Source: Gammaproteobacteria bacterium
GTDB lineage: Bacteria > Pseudomonadota > Gammaproteobacteria > HyVt-429
Length of the DNA: 48,201 bases
Assembly (NCBI GenBank): GCA_022340345.1
Contig: JAJDOE010000027.1
Coordinates: forward strand, 1 to 48,201
Reading direction: 5' to 3'
Part shown: positions 21,979-34,905 of the stretch, piece after piece
Numbering within the stretch: position 1 is the stretch's first letter
How the letters are laid out: each line of letters starts with the position of its first letter
Notes under the pieces: generated by a model
Told to the model about the DNA's origin: nothing
The model's database searches: none
What the model saw: only the letters and a program-made list of their open reading frames with translations
Position numbers and translations under genes: made by a program

Positions 21979-23703
21979 TCAGCGCCGCGCGGGAGCTGCG
22001 CCTACGCTGCGGTTGATCTGCCACTGTTGTGCCATGGACAGGACGTTGTTCACCGTCCAGTAGAGCACCAGGCCCGACGGAAAGAACAGGAACAGGAAGG
22101 TAAACACGACCGGCAGCGCCATCATGATGCGCTTCTGAATCGGGTCCGGCGGCGCCGGATTCAGGAACTGCTGGGCGAGCATGCTGCCACCCATCAGCAA
22201 CGGCAGCACGTAGTACGGATCCTTGGCGGTCAGGTCGTGGATCCAGAAGGCCCAGGGCGCCTGGCGCAATTCCACTGACTCCAGCAGCACCCAGTACAGC
22301 GCGATGAAGACCGGGATCTGGATCAAGATCGGCAGGCAGCCTCCCAGCGGATTGATCTTCTCCTTCTGGTAGAGCTCCATCATCGCCTGATTCAGCTTCT
22401 GCTTGTCACCCTGGTGTCGCTCGCGCAGGGTGGCGATGCGCGGCTGCATCGCCTTCATGCGCGCCATGGACTTGAAGCCCGCGGCGGACAGCGGGTAGAA
22501 CGCGGCCTTGAGCAACACGGTCACCCCGATGATTGCCCAGCCCCAGTTTCCGAACAGGCGATGCAGCCAGTCCAGCAGCCAGAAAAGTGGCGCGGCGATA
22601 ATCGTCAGCCAGCCATAGTCGACCGTGAGCGACAACTCGCCGGCAATTTTTTCCAGGCGATCCTGTTCCTTCGGCCCAACGAACAGGCGACTCGAAATCG
22701 CTCCCTGCTGACCGGCGGCAATCGCCACGGGTCGGGTCGTTTTGTAGCCGATGTTGAAGCGTTCACCGGCCAGCGCGCTGGAATAAAAATGGTAGTTGCC
22801 GTCCGCGGCGGGCAACCAGGCGCTGACGAAATAGTGTTGCAGCATGGCCACCCAGCCGCTGGCGGTGTCCAGGTCCGGCTGCCCTTCCTTAACCTCGCTG
22901 AATGCGATCTTCTGGTACTTCTCTTCGGGGGTAAAAATCGCCGCCCCGTTGTAGCTGATGGAATTGGGATTGAACAGCAACGAGCCGCCGCGCGTGGGGG
23001 GCTTGCTGCGCAGGAACTGCGCGTACAGATATCCATTCCAGTCGCTGGTGCTGGTATTGCGCACCCGGAACTCCACCTCGGCCAGGTAACTATCGCGGTG
23101 GAAGACGTAAACCTTTTCGTAACTAACGCCATCCGGCGCGGTCCAGCGCAGCGGCACCTCGACACGATCCGCGCCATCCGCCAGCCGGTATTCCGTGCGC
23201 TCAGAGCTCCACTCGGTGCGGTGGTTGGGATAATCGCGATCCCGGCCAATCAGGCCGCTCTGGGCCACCAGCAGGTCTCCGGCGCGCTCGTCGTCGTTGA
23301 AAACCCGCACCCGTTCCGGCGCGCCGAGCACCTTGGGGTAATGCAGCAGATCCACCGTGCGCAGGTCGCCGCCAGCCGTATCGATTTCCACCTGCAGCAG
23401 GTCGGTTACGACCCGTACCCGCTGACCGCTCGGCAACTGCCGGGAACCGGTGGCGCCCTCGGGGGCCGGCGGTGTGGCGGCGGCGGGCGCGTCGCCCTGG
23501 TGCGGGGCCTCCGGCAGCACGCCCTGCCCGCCGCTGGCAGGAAGCGCGGGCGCGGTATCCCGCTGGGCGGGGGCGGGGGCGGTGGCCGCGGCTGGCGCGG
23601 ACTGGGCAAGGCGATACTCTTCTTCCTTCAGCATCCACTTCTGCCACAGCACAAAAATCAGCAGCGCCAGGGAGATGATCAGGAGTGTGCGTTGGTGTTC
23701 CAT
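21979..23703 (-). CDS. yidC: Membrane protein insertase YidC
   Basis: 574 residues. N-terminal membrane anchor (6-22), a proline/alanine-rich linker (about 35-75), the large periplasmic P1 domain typical of Gram-negative YidC, and the C-terminal insertase core with five helices. The GYKT motif, PLSAAGFKSMARMKAMQP and the LYWTVNN end helix are present. Inserts proteins alone or with Sec, including ATP synthase subunit c. Lies between yidD and mnmE in the usual order. Confidence 0.98.
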   Translation of the reverse strand: MEHQRTLLIISLALLIFVLWQKWMLKEEEYRLAQSAPAAATAPAPAQRDTAPALPASGGQGVLPEAPHQGDAPAAATPPAPEGATGSRQLPSGQRVRVVTDLLQVEIDTAGGDLRTVDLLHYPKVLGAPERVRVFNDDERAGDLLVAQSGLIGRDRDYPNHRTEWSSERTEYRLADGADRVEVPLRWTAPDGVSYEKVYVFHRDSYLAEVEFRVRNTSTSDWNGYLYAQFLRSKPPTRGGSLLFNPNSISYNGAAIFTPEEKYQKIAFSEVKEGQPDLDTASGWVAMLQHYFVSAWLPAADGNYHFYSSALAGERFNIGYKTTRPVAIAAGQQGAISSRLFVGPKEQDRLEKIAGELSLTVDYGWLTIIAAPLFWLLDWLHRLFGNWGWAIIGVTVLLKAAFYPLSAAGFKSMARMKAMQPRIATLRERHQGDKQKLNQAMMELYQKEKINPLGGCLPILIQIPVFIALYWVLLESVELRQAPWAFWIHDLTAKDPYYVLPLLMGGSMLAQQFLNPAPPDPIQKRIMMALPVVFTFLFLFFPSGLVLYWTVNNVLSMAQQWQINRSVGAAPARR

Positions 23704-23718
23704 CGCGAACGGATTCCT

Positions 23719-23940
23719 TCAGTGTTCGGCAGGGGGCACGGGATCCACGCCGCCTTCGTGCCAGGGGTGACAACGGGAAACCCGTTTGGTGAGCAGCCAG
23801 CCGCCCCGAATCGCGCCATGGGTTTGCACGGCCTCGATTCCGTAGGCCGAACAGCTGGGATAAAAACGGCAATGGGGCCCGAGCAGCGGGCTCAGCACCA
23901 TTCGATAGCTCTTGAGCAGGGCGACGATCAGCCAGCGCAT
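23719..23940 (-). CDS. yidD: Membrane protein insertion efficiency factor YidD
   Basis: 73-residue amphipathic protein with the family motif [17 protein letters not shown] and two or three conserved cysteines, then [17 protein letters not shown]. Supports YidC-dependent insertion. ATG 23940 lies 13 bases inside the end of rnpA, the coupling usual for this pair. Confidence 0.96.
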   Translation of the reverse strand: MRWLIVALLKSYRMVLSPLLGPHCRFYPSCSAYGIEAVQTHGAIRGGWLLTKRVSRCHPWHEGGVDPVPPAEH

Positions 23941-24284
23941 TCGATTTTCTGCCAGAGTTTTTCCAGAACCATCCGCAGTTGCGGATTCGGCAAACCCGCT
24001 GCCGGGGTGGCCGCGATAACCACCAGGTCCATCCCGGGAAGCCGCTCGCGGTTGGCCCGGAACCACTCCCGGATCACGCGCTTAAGGCGGTTTCGGCCGA
24101 CCGCGCGGCGGTCGACCCGTCGCGAAACCGTCAGGCCCAGGCGTGCGTGTTGCAGGGAATTTGGCCGGGTATGCACCCGGAAATTCTGGTCGCGAGTCCG
24201 GGCCTTTTGTGTAACGACGTCGCGGAACTGCTTGCTGGTCAGCAGCCGCCGGTCTTTCGGAAACCCGCAGGGGCTGCGAACCAC
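23928..24284 (-). CDS. rnpA: Ribonuclease P protein component
   Basis: 118-residue basic protein that binds RNase P RNA and pre-tRNA leaders. RNR motif in [14 protein letters not shown] near residues 63-76; N-terminal [13 protein letters not shown] matches the family. GTG 24284 gives the usual length and lies 6 bases after rpmH. Confidence 0.96.
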   Translation of the reverse strand: MVRSPCGFPKDRRLLTSKQFRDVVTQKARTRDQNFRVHTRPNSLQHARLGLTVSRRVDRRAVGRNRLKRVIREWFRANRERLPGMDLVVIAATPAAGLPNPQLRMVLEKLWQKIECAG

Positions 24285-24290
24285 CCCGGA

Positions 24291-24425
24291 TCAGGCGCTG
24301 AGTTGGGCGCGGCCCTTGGCGCGTCGGCGGTTGATCACCGCCCGGCCGCCGCGTGTACGCATCCGCGCGCGGAAACCGTGCGTCCGCTTGCGTTTGATGT
24401 TGCTGGGTTGGTAGGTACGTTTCAT
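24291..24425 (-). CDS. rpmH: Ribosomal protein L34
   Basis: 44-residue large-subunit protein, [17 protein letters not shown] start and the usual [10 protein letters not shown] end. ATG 24425 is fixed by the invariant N-terminus. First gene of the rpmH-rnpA-yidD-yidC-mnmE run, divergent from dnaA. Confidence 0.99.
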   Translation of the reverse strand: MKRTYQPSNIKRKRTHGFRARMRTRGGRAVINRRRAKGRAQLSA

Positions 24426-24613
24426 CGTGATACCGCTGCGGAGACCTGCGAAAACGGGCGGGAAAAGTATGTTTTCCACGCGGCTTTGTCAACACGAAGG
24501 AAATCCCCTAAGCTACCGGCCCCGTTGCCGTCCGAAAAAGCAGTCCGCCGGCGGGAGAGCGGCGCCATTGGCGCCAGTTGCCAAACATAACAATAGCCAG
24601 GCAGGACCCACAG
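24426..24613. other. rpmH-dnaA divergent intergenic region
   Basis: 188 bases. Holds the rpmH promoter. No perfect DnaA box is visible; TTTTCCACG near 24473 has two mismatches. No confident dnaA promoter. TGGCGCCA (about 24569-24576) is a short palindrome with no assigned role. The origin is better placed on the other side of dnaA. Confidence 0.6.
24464..24492 (-). promoter_or_regulatory. Promoter of the rpmH operon
   Basis: Minus strand: perfect TTGACA (-35, 24492-24487), 17-base spacer, TACTTT (-10, 24469-24464; 4 of 6). Start site near 24457, leader of about 32 bases to rpmH. Confidence 0.8.
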
Positions 24614-25927
24614 TTGAGCAGCAGCCCCTTATGGCGGCGGTGTCTATCCGCCCTGGAGACCGAACTCCCCGAACAACATTTCAACACCTGGATACGACCA
24701 TTGCAGGCCGAGGAGCAACCGGACAGCCTGCGGCTACTGGCTCCCAACCAGTTTGTCATGGACTGGGTTACGCGCCAGTTCCTGGACCGGGTTCGGGAAA
24801 TCGTCGGCACCGAAGTCCAGGTACGGGTCGAGGTCGGCACCCAGGCGGCCGCCCCGGCGGAACCGAAAAAAATAGCTGCCCGCCGGGTGACGCGGGCTGC
24901 GCCGTATTCGGGGCGCCTCAACCCGGAATTCACCTTCGACAGCCATGTCCAGGGCAACTCCAACCAGTTGCCCCGCGCGGCTGCCATGCAGGTGGGCCTG
25001 AGCCCGGGAACGACCTACAACCCGCTATTCATTTACGGGGGAGTAGGACTGGGAAAGACCCACCTGATGCAGGCGGCCGGCAACCTGATCCTCAAGAACA
25101 ACCCCGAGGCGGCGGTTACCTATGTTCATTCCGAGCGCTTCGTGGCGGATATGGTGCGCGCGCTGCAACACAACCGCATCAGTGAGTTCAAAAAGCACTA
25201 CCGTTCCCTGGACGCCCTGCTGATCGATGACATCCAGTTTTTCGCCGGGAAAAATCATTCCCAGGAAGAGTTTTTCCATACCTTTAATACGTTGCTGGAG
25301 GGCGATCGCCAGGTAATTATCACCAGTGACCGCTTCCCCAAGGAAATCGCCGGAGTGGAAGAGCGCCTGATTTCGCGTTTTGGCAGCGGTCTGACGGTGC
25401 CCATTGAGCCACCGGAACTCGAGACCCGGGTTGCGATCCTGCGCAAAAAGGCCGCGGCACAGGGCCTGGATTTGCCGGAAGAAGTGGCCTTTTTCGTCGC
25501 CAAGCGCATCCGCGCCAATGTCCGGGAACTGGAGGGCGCATTGCATCGGATCCTCGCCGCCAGCCGGTTCACCGGTTCCGAAGTCAGCCTGGCGCTGGCG
25601 GCCGAAGCGCTCAAGGATCTGCTGCTGTTCCAGGAACGCCAGGTCACGATTGCCAATATCCAGCAGACCGTGGCGGAGTACTTCAAGATGCGGGTTTCGG
25701 ACCTGCACTCCAAGCGGCGCAACCGAAAGATCGCACGGCCCCGGCAACTGGCCATGGCCCTGGCGAAAGAACTCACCAGTCTCAGCCTGCCGGAGATTGG
25801 CGATGCCTTTGGTGGTCGGGACCACACCACGGTGCTGCATGCCTGCCGCAAGATCGCCGAACTTGTGCAACAAGATCCGCAGGTCCGCGAAGATCGAGAC
25901 AATTTAATGAAACGGTTGTCCGTTTGA
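24614..25927 (+). CDS. dnaA: Chromosomal replication initiator DnaA
   Basis: AAA+ initiator that binds 9-bp boxes at oriC and opens the duplex. 437 residues from TTG 24614, chosen because AGGCAGGA lies 7 bases upstream and [18 protein letters not shown] aligns with the E. coli N-terminus; another in-frame TTG at 24578 lacks these supports. Domain I (1-75), linker, AAA+ with Walker A GGVGLGKT at 142-149 and Walker B LLIDDIQF, and domain IV helix-turn-helix ending with the signature [13 protein letters not shown]. Confidence 0.97.
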   Translation: MSSSPLWRRCLSALETELPEQHFNTWIRPLQAEEQPDSLRLLAPNQFVMDWVTRQFLDRVREIVGTEVQVRVEVGTQAAAPAEPKKIAARRVTRAAPYSGRLNPEFTFDSHVQGNSNQLPRAAAMQVGLSPGTTYNPLFIYGGVGLGKTHLMQAAGNLILKNNPEAAVTYVHSERFVADMVRALQHNRISEFKKHYRSLDALLIDDIQFFAGKNHSQEEFFHTFNTLLEGDRQVIITSDRFPKEIAGVEERLISRFGSGLTVPIEPPELETRVAILRKKAAAQGLDLPEEVAFFVAKRIRANVRELEGALHRILAASRFTGSEVSLALAAEALKDLLLFQERQVTIANIQQTVAEYFKMRVSDLHSKRRNRKIARPRQLAMALAKELTSLSLPEIGDAFGGRDHTTVLHACRKIAELVQQDPQVREDRDNLMKRLSV

Positions 25928-26139
25928 TCGCCGCAATCGAAACCTGTGGACAAGTTCAATGGTGGTTGCGGCCCAGCCAGTTATCCACACTTATCCACCG
26001 CTTCGTCCACAGCTTATGACCCTGCTTTTCAACCGGCTGTAAGACGCTAAGCTGATGTAAAATAAGCCGATTGCTGACTTGTACAGTTATCCACCGGCCT
26101 TATCAGTACTATTATTCTTTTTAACTTATTGAAACTAAA
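25928..26139. other. oriC: Replication origin oriC (dnaA-dnaN intergenic)
   Basis: DnaA boxes (consensus TTATCCACA): exact at 25981-25989; one mismatch at 25991-25999 and 26087-26095 (TTATCCACC) and on the minus strand at 25953-25945 (TTGTCCACA); weaker TCGTCCACA at 26003-26011. An AT-rich tract at about 26101-26150, running into dnaN, is a good unwinding element in otherwise GC-rich DNA. Box density, the AT-rich side and the dnaA/dnaN flanks support the call; the exact limits are inferred. Confidence 0.85.
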
Positions 26140-29762
<3,623 letters not shown>

Positions 29763-29799
29763 TCCGGCAGTCGCCCGGCCCCGGGGCAGGTAGCCCGGG

Positions 29800-30171
29800 T
29801 CAGTGCAGGCTGCCTGGGCGGGCCAGCGTGAAGGCCTCGATCGGGGCCTCGAAGTCGGTACCGTCGTCGGCCCGCATCTGGTAACTGCCGCGCATGGAAC
29901 CCACCGGGGTCTGCAGTACCGCGCCACTGGTGTACTCGAAGCTCTCGCCGGATTTCAGGTGCGGTTGTTCGCCGACCACCCCCTCGCCCCGCACCTCCTG
30001 CACCCCGCCATCCGCATCGGTGATGATCCAGTGGCGGCTCAGCAATTGCGCTGCGGCCTCGCCGCTATTGGTGATCTGGATGGTGTAGGCGAACACATAG
30101 CGATCGGCTGCCGGCCGGGACTCCTGTTCCAGGTAGCGGGCGCGGACACGGATGTCTATCTCGTATTTCAT
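29800..30171 (-). CDS. apaG: ApaG/CorD-like protein
   Basis: 123-residue fibronectin-III-like protein with the ApaG signature around GSMRGSYQM near 92-100 and RHWIITDADG. Function still unclear, linked genetically to ApaH and magnesium/cobalt resistance in enterics. Start overlaps the apaH stop by 4 bases. Convergent with gyrB across 37 bases. Confidence 0.95.
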   Translation of the reverse strand: MKYEIDIRVRARYLEQESRPAADRYVFAYTIQITNSGEAAAQLLSRHWIITDADGGVQEVRGEGVVGEQPHLKSGESFEYTSGAVLQTPVGSMRGSYQMRADDGTDFEAPIEAFTLARPGSLH

Positions 30172-30980
30172 GAATTGCAGGCCACGCTGGTGATCGAAAA
30201 AGAGCCATCGTCCAGCCGCGCCGCGCTGAGCGCGTTGCCCCAGACACAGCCGGAGTCCAGGCCGAGGGCACCGGGACCCCGGTACAGGCCCAGCGCCGCC
30301 CAGTGGCCAAACACCAGTACCTCCGGGCCCGCGGGACGCAGTTGAAACCAGGGCCGGAACGGTTCCGGCTGACCACCTGGCGGGCCTTTATACCCGAGGT
30401 GCATGCGTCCGTCGAGGGAACAGAAGCGCAACCGCGTGAAGACGTTGACGATGCAACGCTGGCGCTCCGTGCCGGCAAGGGAATCGTCCCAGCGCTCCGG
30501 CTGATTGCCGTACATGTGCTCAAAAAAATCCGCCGCCTGGTCGCTGCGCAGGGTGGCCTGGACCTCCGCTGCCAGGCTCAGCGCCCGGGCCGCGTCCCAG
30601 CCGGGCAGCAGTCCCGCGTGCACCAGCCCGAGGCGTCGTTCGGGGTCGTAATGAAAAAGCGGCCGGCGCAACAGCCACTCCAGCAGGCGATCCGCGTCCG
30701 TTGCCGCCAGCACCGGGGCCAGGGTATCGGCGCTGGCGTGATACCGCCGCTGACCATGGGCCATGGCCAGCAAATGCAGGTCGTGGTTGCCAAGCACGCA
30801 GGTAGCCTGGTCGCCAAGGTCCCGAACCATCCGCAATACGCCCAGAGAGTCGGGCCCGCGATTTACCAGATCACCGCAAAACCACAGGCGATCCCGGTCG
30901 GCGCGAAAATCGAGGCGCGCGAGCAGTGCCTTGAGAGCGCCCAGGCAACCCTGGACGTCACCGATGGCGTAGAGGGCCAA
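30168..30980 (-). CDS. apaH: Symmetrical diadenosine tetraphosphatase ApaH
   Basis: Hydrolyses Ap4A to two ADP. 270 residues. Metallophosphatase motifs GDVQGC (7-12), GDLVNRGP (36-43) and GNHD (64-67), then VHAGLLPGW and FGHWAALG. TTG 30980 is the only start fitting the family N-terminus (MALYAIGDVQG); no clear Shine-Dalgarno. Confidence 0.95.
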   Translation of the reverse strand: MALYAIGDVQGCLGALKALLARLDFRADRDRLWFCGDLVNRGPDSLGVLRMVRDLGDQATCVLGNHDLHLLAMAHGQRRYHASADTLAPVLAATDADRLLEWLLRRPLFHYDPERRLGLVHAGLLPGWDAARALSLAAEVQATLRSDQAADFFEHMYGNQPERWDDSLAGTERQRCIVNVFTRLRFCSLDGRMHLGYKGPPGGQPEPFRPWFQLRPAGPEVLVFGHWAALGLYRGPGALGLDSGCVWGNALSAARLDDGSFSITSVACNS

Positions 30981-31037
30981 TCGGCTGGTCGCCGTGGACA
31001 GTGAGCATGCGCCGGAGTGTAACGCAGGCGGTCGAAC

Positions 31038-31970
31038 TCAGCGCCACCAACGGCCGCGACCGGCGAGAAAGTCCGCGGTCGAAAGATAATGCGAACCATC
31101 GCAGGAAAAATTCAGGCCCACCAGGCCGTTGACGAGGTTCAGGCTCGCCGAGCGCAGGTACAGGTACGGGTCCGCGAGTCGCAGGTCCATGAAGCGATCC
31201 CAGATCATCGCGATTTCCGGGGGCTCCACCACCGCTTCCACCGGGTAGGCGCGGGGCGGGTAGGCCAGCAGCATGGCCGGGTCCACCACTTCGCCGTGCA
31301 TGTGGATGCGGTAGCGAAACGGGTCGTCCGTCAGCCACAGGCTGGCGCGGCACGCGCTGTAGTGCAGTTTGGCGTGGAAGATTCCCCGGTCGCGCATCAG
31401 TTCCGCGAGGATGGCGTTTACCGTCGCCAGGCTCGGATCGATCTTGCTCGGCCGGCGGATTTCCCGGAACACCTGCTCGCGAATTACCGGGTCGCCACGG
31501 ATCTGGCGCCAGCGGCCATCCGGCTCCGGCAGGGTGCGCACCAGCGGCAGGTCGAGCAGGTCGAAATCCGCCGCCACCCAGCCCAGTAACACGCCGCCGT
31601 GGCGTACTGCGTGAATGGCGGTCAGGCAGGACCGGTGGGTCACCCGGCACACGTACACCGGCGACAGGGCGAATACACCGGTAGCGGGCACCTCCGCCAG
31701 GAACGGACGCCCGCCGAGCTGCTGACCAAGGCGGGACCGGTCCCGCCCGCCGGGCGTGATATTGGCGCTGCGCTGCTGGCCGGTGGCGTCCATCGCGTAC
31801 AACAGGTGGCAGTGGGGCAGATGGCTGGCCAGGGCGCGCTCCAGCACCCCGTCCAGGTTGCACGCCTGCTGCCAGCTGACCGCGCAGCGCCGGGCCAGGC
31901 GTTCCAGGCGGGGTTCCAGCACCGCCCGCAAGCCGTCTCGCTGCAGGTCGATAATCTCTTCCGGTTTCAT
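31038..31970 (-). CDS. PDC/Cache-like sensor-domain protein without visible output domain
   Basis: 310 residues from ATG 31970. No signal peptide or membrane helix is apparent, so it looks cytoplasmic. Residues about 5-150 resemble a PDC sensor domain (LYAMDATGQQRSANI, DRSRLGQQLGGRPFL, TGWVAADFDL-like end). The C-terminal 150 residues (from DPVIREQVF) match no output domain I know. Such proteins are seen in other proteobacteria, but their ligand and role are unknown to me. Divergent from the peroxiredoxin gene; 57 bases before apaH on the same strand. Confidence 0.65.
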   Translation of the reverse strand: MKPEEIIDLQRDGLRAVLEPRLERLARRCAVSWQQACNLDGVLERALASHLPHCHLLYAMDATGQQRSANITPGGRDRSRLGQQLGGRPFLAEVPATGVFALSPVYVCRVTHRSCLTAIHAVRHGGVLLGWVAADFDLLDLPLVRTLPEPDGRWRQIRGDPVIREQVFREIRRPSKIDPSLATVNAILAELMRDRGIFHAKLHYSACRASLWLTDDPFRYRIHMHGEVVDPAMLLAYPPRAYPVEAVVEPPEIAMIWDRFMDLRLADPYLYLRSASLNLVNGLVGLNFSCDGSHYLSTADFLAGRGRWWR

Positions 31971-32155
31971 CTCCGCAGGCAAAGCAAGAAACCTGCCAAA
32001 CCACCGACCGGCATGGATCCGGCTTCGCGGACGGGGAGGTCGCGCCGCAACGCACCATGCCGGTGCAGGTGGTGGCCCGGACGCACCGGCCCGGTCCCTC
32101 TGCGGGCACCAAGCGGCTAGAATCTCCGTCCCCACTCCCCACCGGAGAAAGCAGC

Positions 32156-32632
32156 ATGGCCTTTCCCAAAATCGGTAACCTGGCGCCGGCATTCACATTG
32201 CCCGACCAGGATGGCGAGCCGGTTTCCCTCGCGGACTTTCGCGACCACAAGAACGTGATCCTGTATTTCTATCCCAAGGCCATGACCCCGGGATGTACCG
32301 TGCAGGCCTGCGGTCTGCGCGACGCCAGGGCCCGCTATACCCGCGCCGGAACGGAAATCCTCGGAATAAGCCCGGACACGCCGGCACGGCTGGCGAAATT
32401 CCGGGAAAAGGAGAAGCTCAACTTCACCCTGCTGTCAGACCCGGAACATAAAATCGCGGCCAAGTACGGCGTGTGGGGCAAGAAGAAATTCATGGGCCGC
32501 GAATTCATGGGCGTACACCGGGTCAGCTTCATCATCGGCGCCGACGGGCGGCTGAAGCACATCATGGAGAAAGTGAACACCAAAACGCACCACGAGGACG
32601 CCTTGCAGTGGCTGAAGCAGAACCTGGAGTAG
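32156..32632 (+). CDS. bcp: Thioredoxin-dependent peroxiredoxin, PrxQ/BCP family
   Basis: Reduces hydrogen and organic peroxides. 158 residues from ATG 32156, chosen over an upstream extension because GGAGAAAG precedes it by about 7 bases. Peroxidatic C47 in TPGCTVQAC and resolving C52 five residues later, the alpha-helix PrxQ arrangement. TAGAAT at 32118-32123 is a possible -10 (5 of 6), without a clear -35. Confidence 0.95.
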   Translation: MAFPKIGNLAPAFTLPDQDGEPVSLADFRDHKNVILYFYPKAMTPGCTVQACGLRDARARYTRAGTEILGISPDTPARLAKFREKEKLNFTLLSDPEHKIAAKYGVWGKKKFMGREFMGVHRVSFIIGADGRLKHIMEKVNTKTHHEDALQWLKQNLE

Positions 32633-32636
32633 ACCC

Positions 32637-33842
32637 TCAGCGTTGCGCCGGCGGTTGCTGCGCGTTGTTGGAACGCAATGTCCGCAGCAAGGCCCTGGCC
32701 ACCACGCCGTTGCCGGCGCGGTCGTAGTGGCTCTTGCCCGCTACGAACATGCGCCGGCCGCCGCGCCATGCATCCGCGCGGTTAAATTCGTCCAGCAGGT
32801 CGAGTACCGGATAGCCCTTTTCCAGCAGATCGCGGAGCAGCGGTGCGTAGGGGCGGGTACCGTGCTCCCGGAACTGGCGAATATCGTCCTTGTGGGGAAA
32901 CAACAGAATCAGCGGGCGCGCGCCGCTTGCCCGGACACTGGCGACGAAACGGTCGAACAGTGCCAGCGTCACCCGGTACGCCTCCGAGGCCGTGTTGAAT
33001 CGGCGACCGGTGGGGGATTCGCGGTAGGGGGCCGGTGTCAGCAGGTGGCGGTGCAGCGCGCGCCAGAGGCGCGCCGACGGTAGCGGCAGCGACGCCGGCC
33101 GATAGCGGGTCTGATAAAAATAATCCGCCTCGCCCAGGCGTGCCACCAGTTGCTCGAAGCGCTCACCGGTCTCCAGCAGAGGCCTGTAGTCCGCGACCCG
33201 GGGTAAGGGGTTTGGGCGTAACTGGAGGCCATCGCCGGCCAGAACGAAACGTGGCTTGCTGAGGGGGGCGCTGGTGCGCGGAACGTAGAAGGGCCGAAAT
33301 ACGCTGACATTGCGGTTGAGGTTCTCGGACAGGAAACCGATCAGCACCACCTGGGGCGCAAATCCACGCCCGTCCCGCTCCCAGCGCAACAACGACTGGT
33401 CGAGGCCAAAGGCGCCGACCCCGAAGTTGAGCACCTCCAGCGCCGGGTCGGCTGCCTCCATCTGCGCCTGCCAGGTATCCGCGTTCGCCACGTCCGTGCC
33501 GTGGGTAAAGGAATCCCCGAAGCTGGCGACCCGCAGCACACCCGTCGGCGGCGCCGGGGCGTAGTCGTGATCGCCGCGGAAGCCCTGACCATTGGCGTGG
33601 TACGGACCGCGTTCGCCGCCGCCGAGAATGCTCCAGCCCAGCTCCGGGTCGTGCTGGGTATAGATGGGCTTGCGTTCCAGCAGGTAGCCAAGAATCTCGC
33701 GGGCATTATCGCGCAGCACGAACCGCTCCACCTCCACCGGTTTGCCGGCGGAACGCAGCAGCGCCAGTCCGGCCGCCGCGGTCAGCTCCACCAGCCCCCA
33801 GGCCACCAGCGCGAGGGCCGCCCACAGCGCGATGCGTCGCAT
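32637..33842 (-). CDS. SGNH/GDSL-family hydrolase with N-terminal membrane anchor
   Basis: 401 residues. Membrane helix at about 5-29, then an extracytoplasmic SGNH fold: block I ASFGDSFTHG with S111, block II GVGAFGLDQS, block III-like GFLSENLNRN, and a late block V-like SHYDRAGN. Probably an esterase or acyl-modifying enzyme of an envelope glycan or lipid; the substrate is unknown. Starts 4 bases after the kelch gene stop, so the two are probably co-translated. Confidence 0.8.
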   Translation of the reverse strand: MRRIALWAALALVAWGLVELTAAAGLALLRSAGKPVEVERFVLRDNAREILGYLLERKPIYTQHDPELGWSILGGGERGPYHANGQGFRGDHDYAPAPPTGVLRVASFGDSFTHGTDVANADTWQAQMEAADPALEVLNFGVGAFGLDQSLLRWERDGRGFAPQVVLIGFLSENLNRNVSVFRPFYVPRTSAPLSKPRFVLAGDGLQLRPNPLPRVADYRPLLETGERFEQLVARLGEADYFYQTRYRPASLPLPSARLWRALHRHLLTPAPYRESPTGRRFNTASEAYRVTLALFDRFVASVRASGARPLILLFPHKDDIRQFREHGTRPYAPLLRDLLEKGYPVLDLLDEFNRADAWRGGRRMFVAGKSHYDRAGNGVVARALLRTLRSNNAQQPPAQR

Positions 33843-33846
33843 CCGC

Positions 33847-34905
33847 CTAGTGCCCCGCGCCGGGCACCGGGGTGACCCGCGCCAGGCTGTGTTGGCCCGG
33901 CCCCATACCACCGATGACCAGGAAGCCGTCCCCCAGCCGCACCAGGCCACGGTGGTCCATGGTGGCCGGTCCCGGTCCGGGGTCCCGCCATGCGTCCCGT
34001 GCGAAGTCCCAGGCAAACAGCATGGTCGCCGGTTCGCTGGCCACGCCGTTGTAACCGATGCCGTTGAAGTTGTAGGGGTTGGCGCTGCCACCGACGAACA
34101 GCACGCCGCTAGCGCCGGCGCCCGCGGCCATGCGATAGCGGGGCGGGCCCGGGTGGGCGGGCACGCGCCGCCAGCGGATGTGGAACGGATCCGCGGGATC
34201 GATCGTACCGACCCAGCATTCCGCCGACATCTCGAAACGCCGTTTGCCGTTTTCGATCGCCGCGACCCGAACCCCGTCCGCCACCAGCAGCTGATTGCCC
34301 ACCAGGCCGCCGGCATGCCCGAACACCGGTGCCCCCGGATAGGGTGTGGCCTGCTGCCAGCGGTCGGTTTGGGTGTCGTAGACCTGCACCTGCGAAACAT
34401 TGCCCTTGTCGTGCCAGCCACTGACCAGGTAGACCCAACGATCCCGGTAGGCCAGCGCGATGCTGTCGTCCACCGGTATCGGCATGGGCGCCCGCTCAAG
34501 ATAGCGTGTGCCGGACGGATCGAAGGCGAACACCCCGGCGGTGGAAACTTCGCTGTGGTCCTCGCCAACCGTGTAGCCGCCGAACAGGAAGACCCGCTGG
34601 CCGACCGTCACCGCCACACCGGCCAGGCGGCCGCGACCCGGTACCGGCGGCAGCTCCTTCCAGGCGGGCGCGCCGCTGGACCAGGAGAAAGCGCGGTTGG
34701 TCACGTCCCGCCGGCTCTTGCCTTCCAGCAGACCCAGGAAACTGAACAGGCTGGTGCTTCCGTCCGGGTTGCGGATGGCCGCGACCGCGTTGTTGCTCAC
34801 GGCCACCGGCAGTGGCGGAACCTCGCCCCCGCCGGTGGCCTGCAACGGAAGCCAGAGCGCCAGCAGTGCCGCAACCGCGGACCTAGTAGCCGGCGGCGTG
34901 GCCAT
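33847..34905 (-). CDS. Secreted kelch-repeat beta-propeller protein
   Basis: 352 residues with a signal peptide (cleavage near residue 24). At least four to five kelch-like blades are visible (VTVGQRVFLFGGYTVG, AYRDRWVYLVSGW, GLVGNQLLVADG, GAGASGVLFVGGSAN, VRLGDGFLVIGG). Architecture is like NanM-type sialate mutarotases, but family membership is not proven. The ATG lies 23 bases inside the gamma-glutamyltransferase gene; downstream of it is the SGNH hydrolase. Confidence 0.78.
   Translation of the reverse strand: MATPPATRSAVAALLALWLPLQATGGGEVPPLPVAVSNNAVAAIRNPDGSTSLFSFLGLLEGKSRRDVTNRAFSWSSGAPAWKELPPVPGRGRLAGVAVTVGQRVFLFGGYTVGEDHSEVSTAGVFAFDPSGTRYLERAPMPIPVDDSIALAYRDRWVYLVSGWHDKGNVSQVQVYDTQTDRWQQATPYPGAPVFGHAGGLVGNQLLVADGVRVAAIENGKRRFEMSAECWVGTIDPADPFHIRWRRVPAHPGPPRYRMAAGAGASGVLFVGGSANPYNFNGIGYNGVASEPATMLFAWDFARDAWRDPGPGPATMDHRGLVRLGDGFLVIGGMGPGQHSLARVTPVPGAGH

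Noticed and set aside
22414..24414. 666-codon plus-strand frame opposite yidC, yidD and rnpA
   Set aside because: Antisense shadow of three confident genes.
24426..24613. rpmH-dnaA gap as the main origin
   Set aside because: No good DnaA box there; the dnaA-dnaN gap has one exact and several near-exact boxes with an AT-rich side.
29763..29799. Terminator between gyrB and apaG
   Set aside because: The gap is GC-rich with a CCCCGGGG palindrome but no convincing stem-loop with U-tract in either direction.
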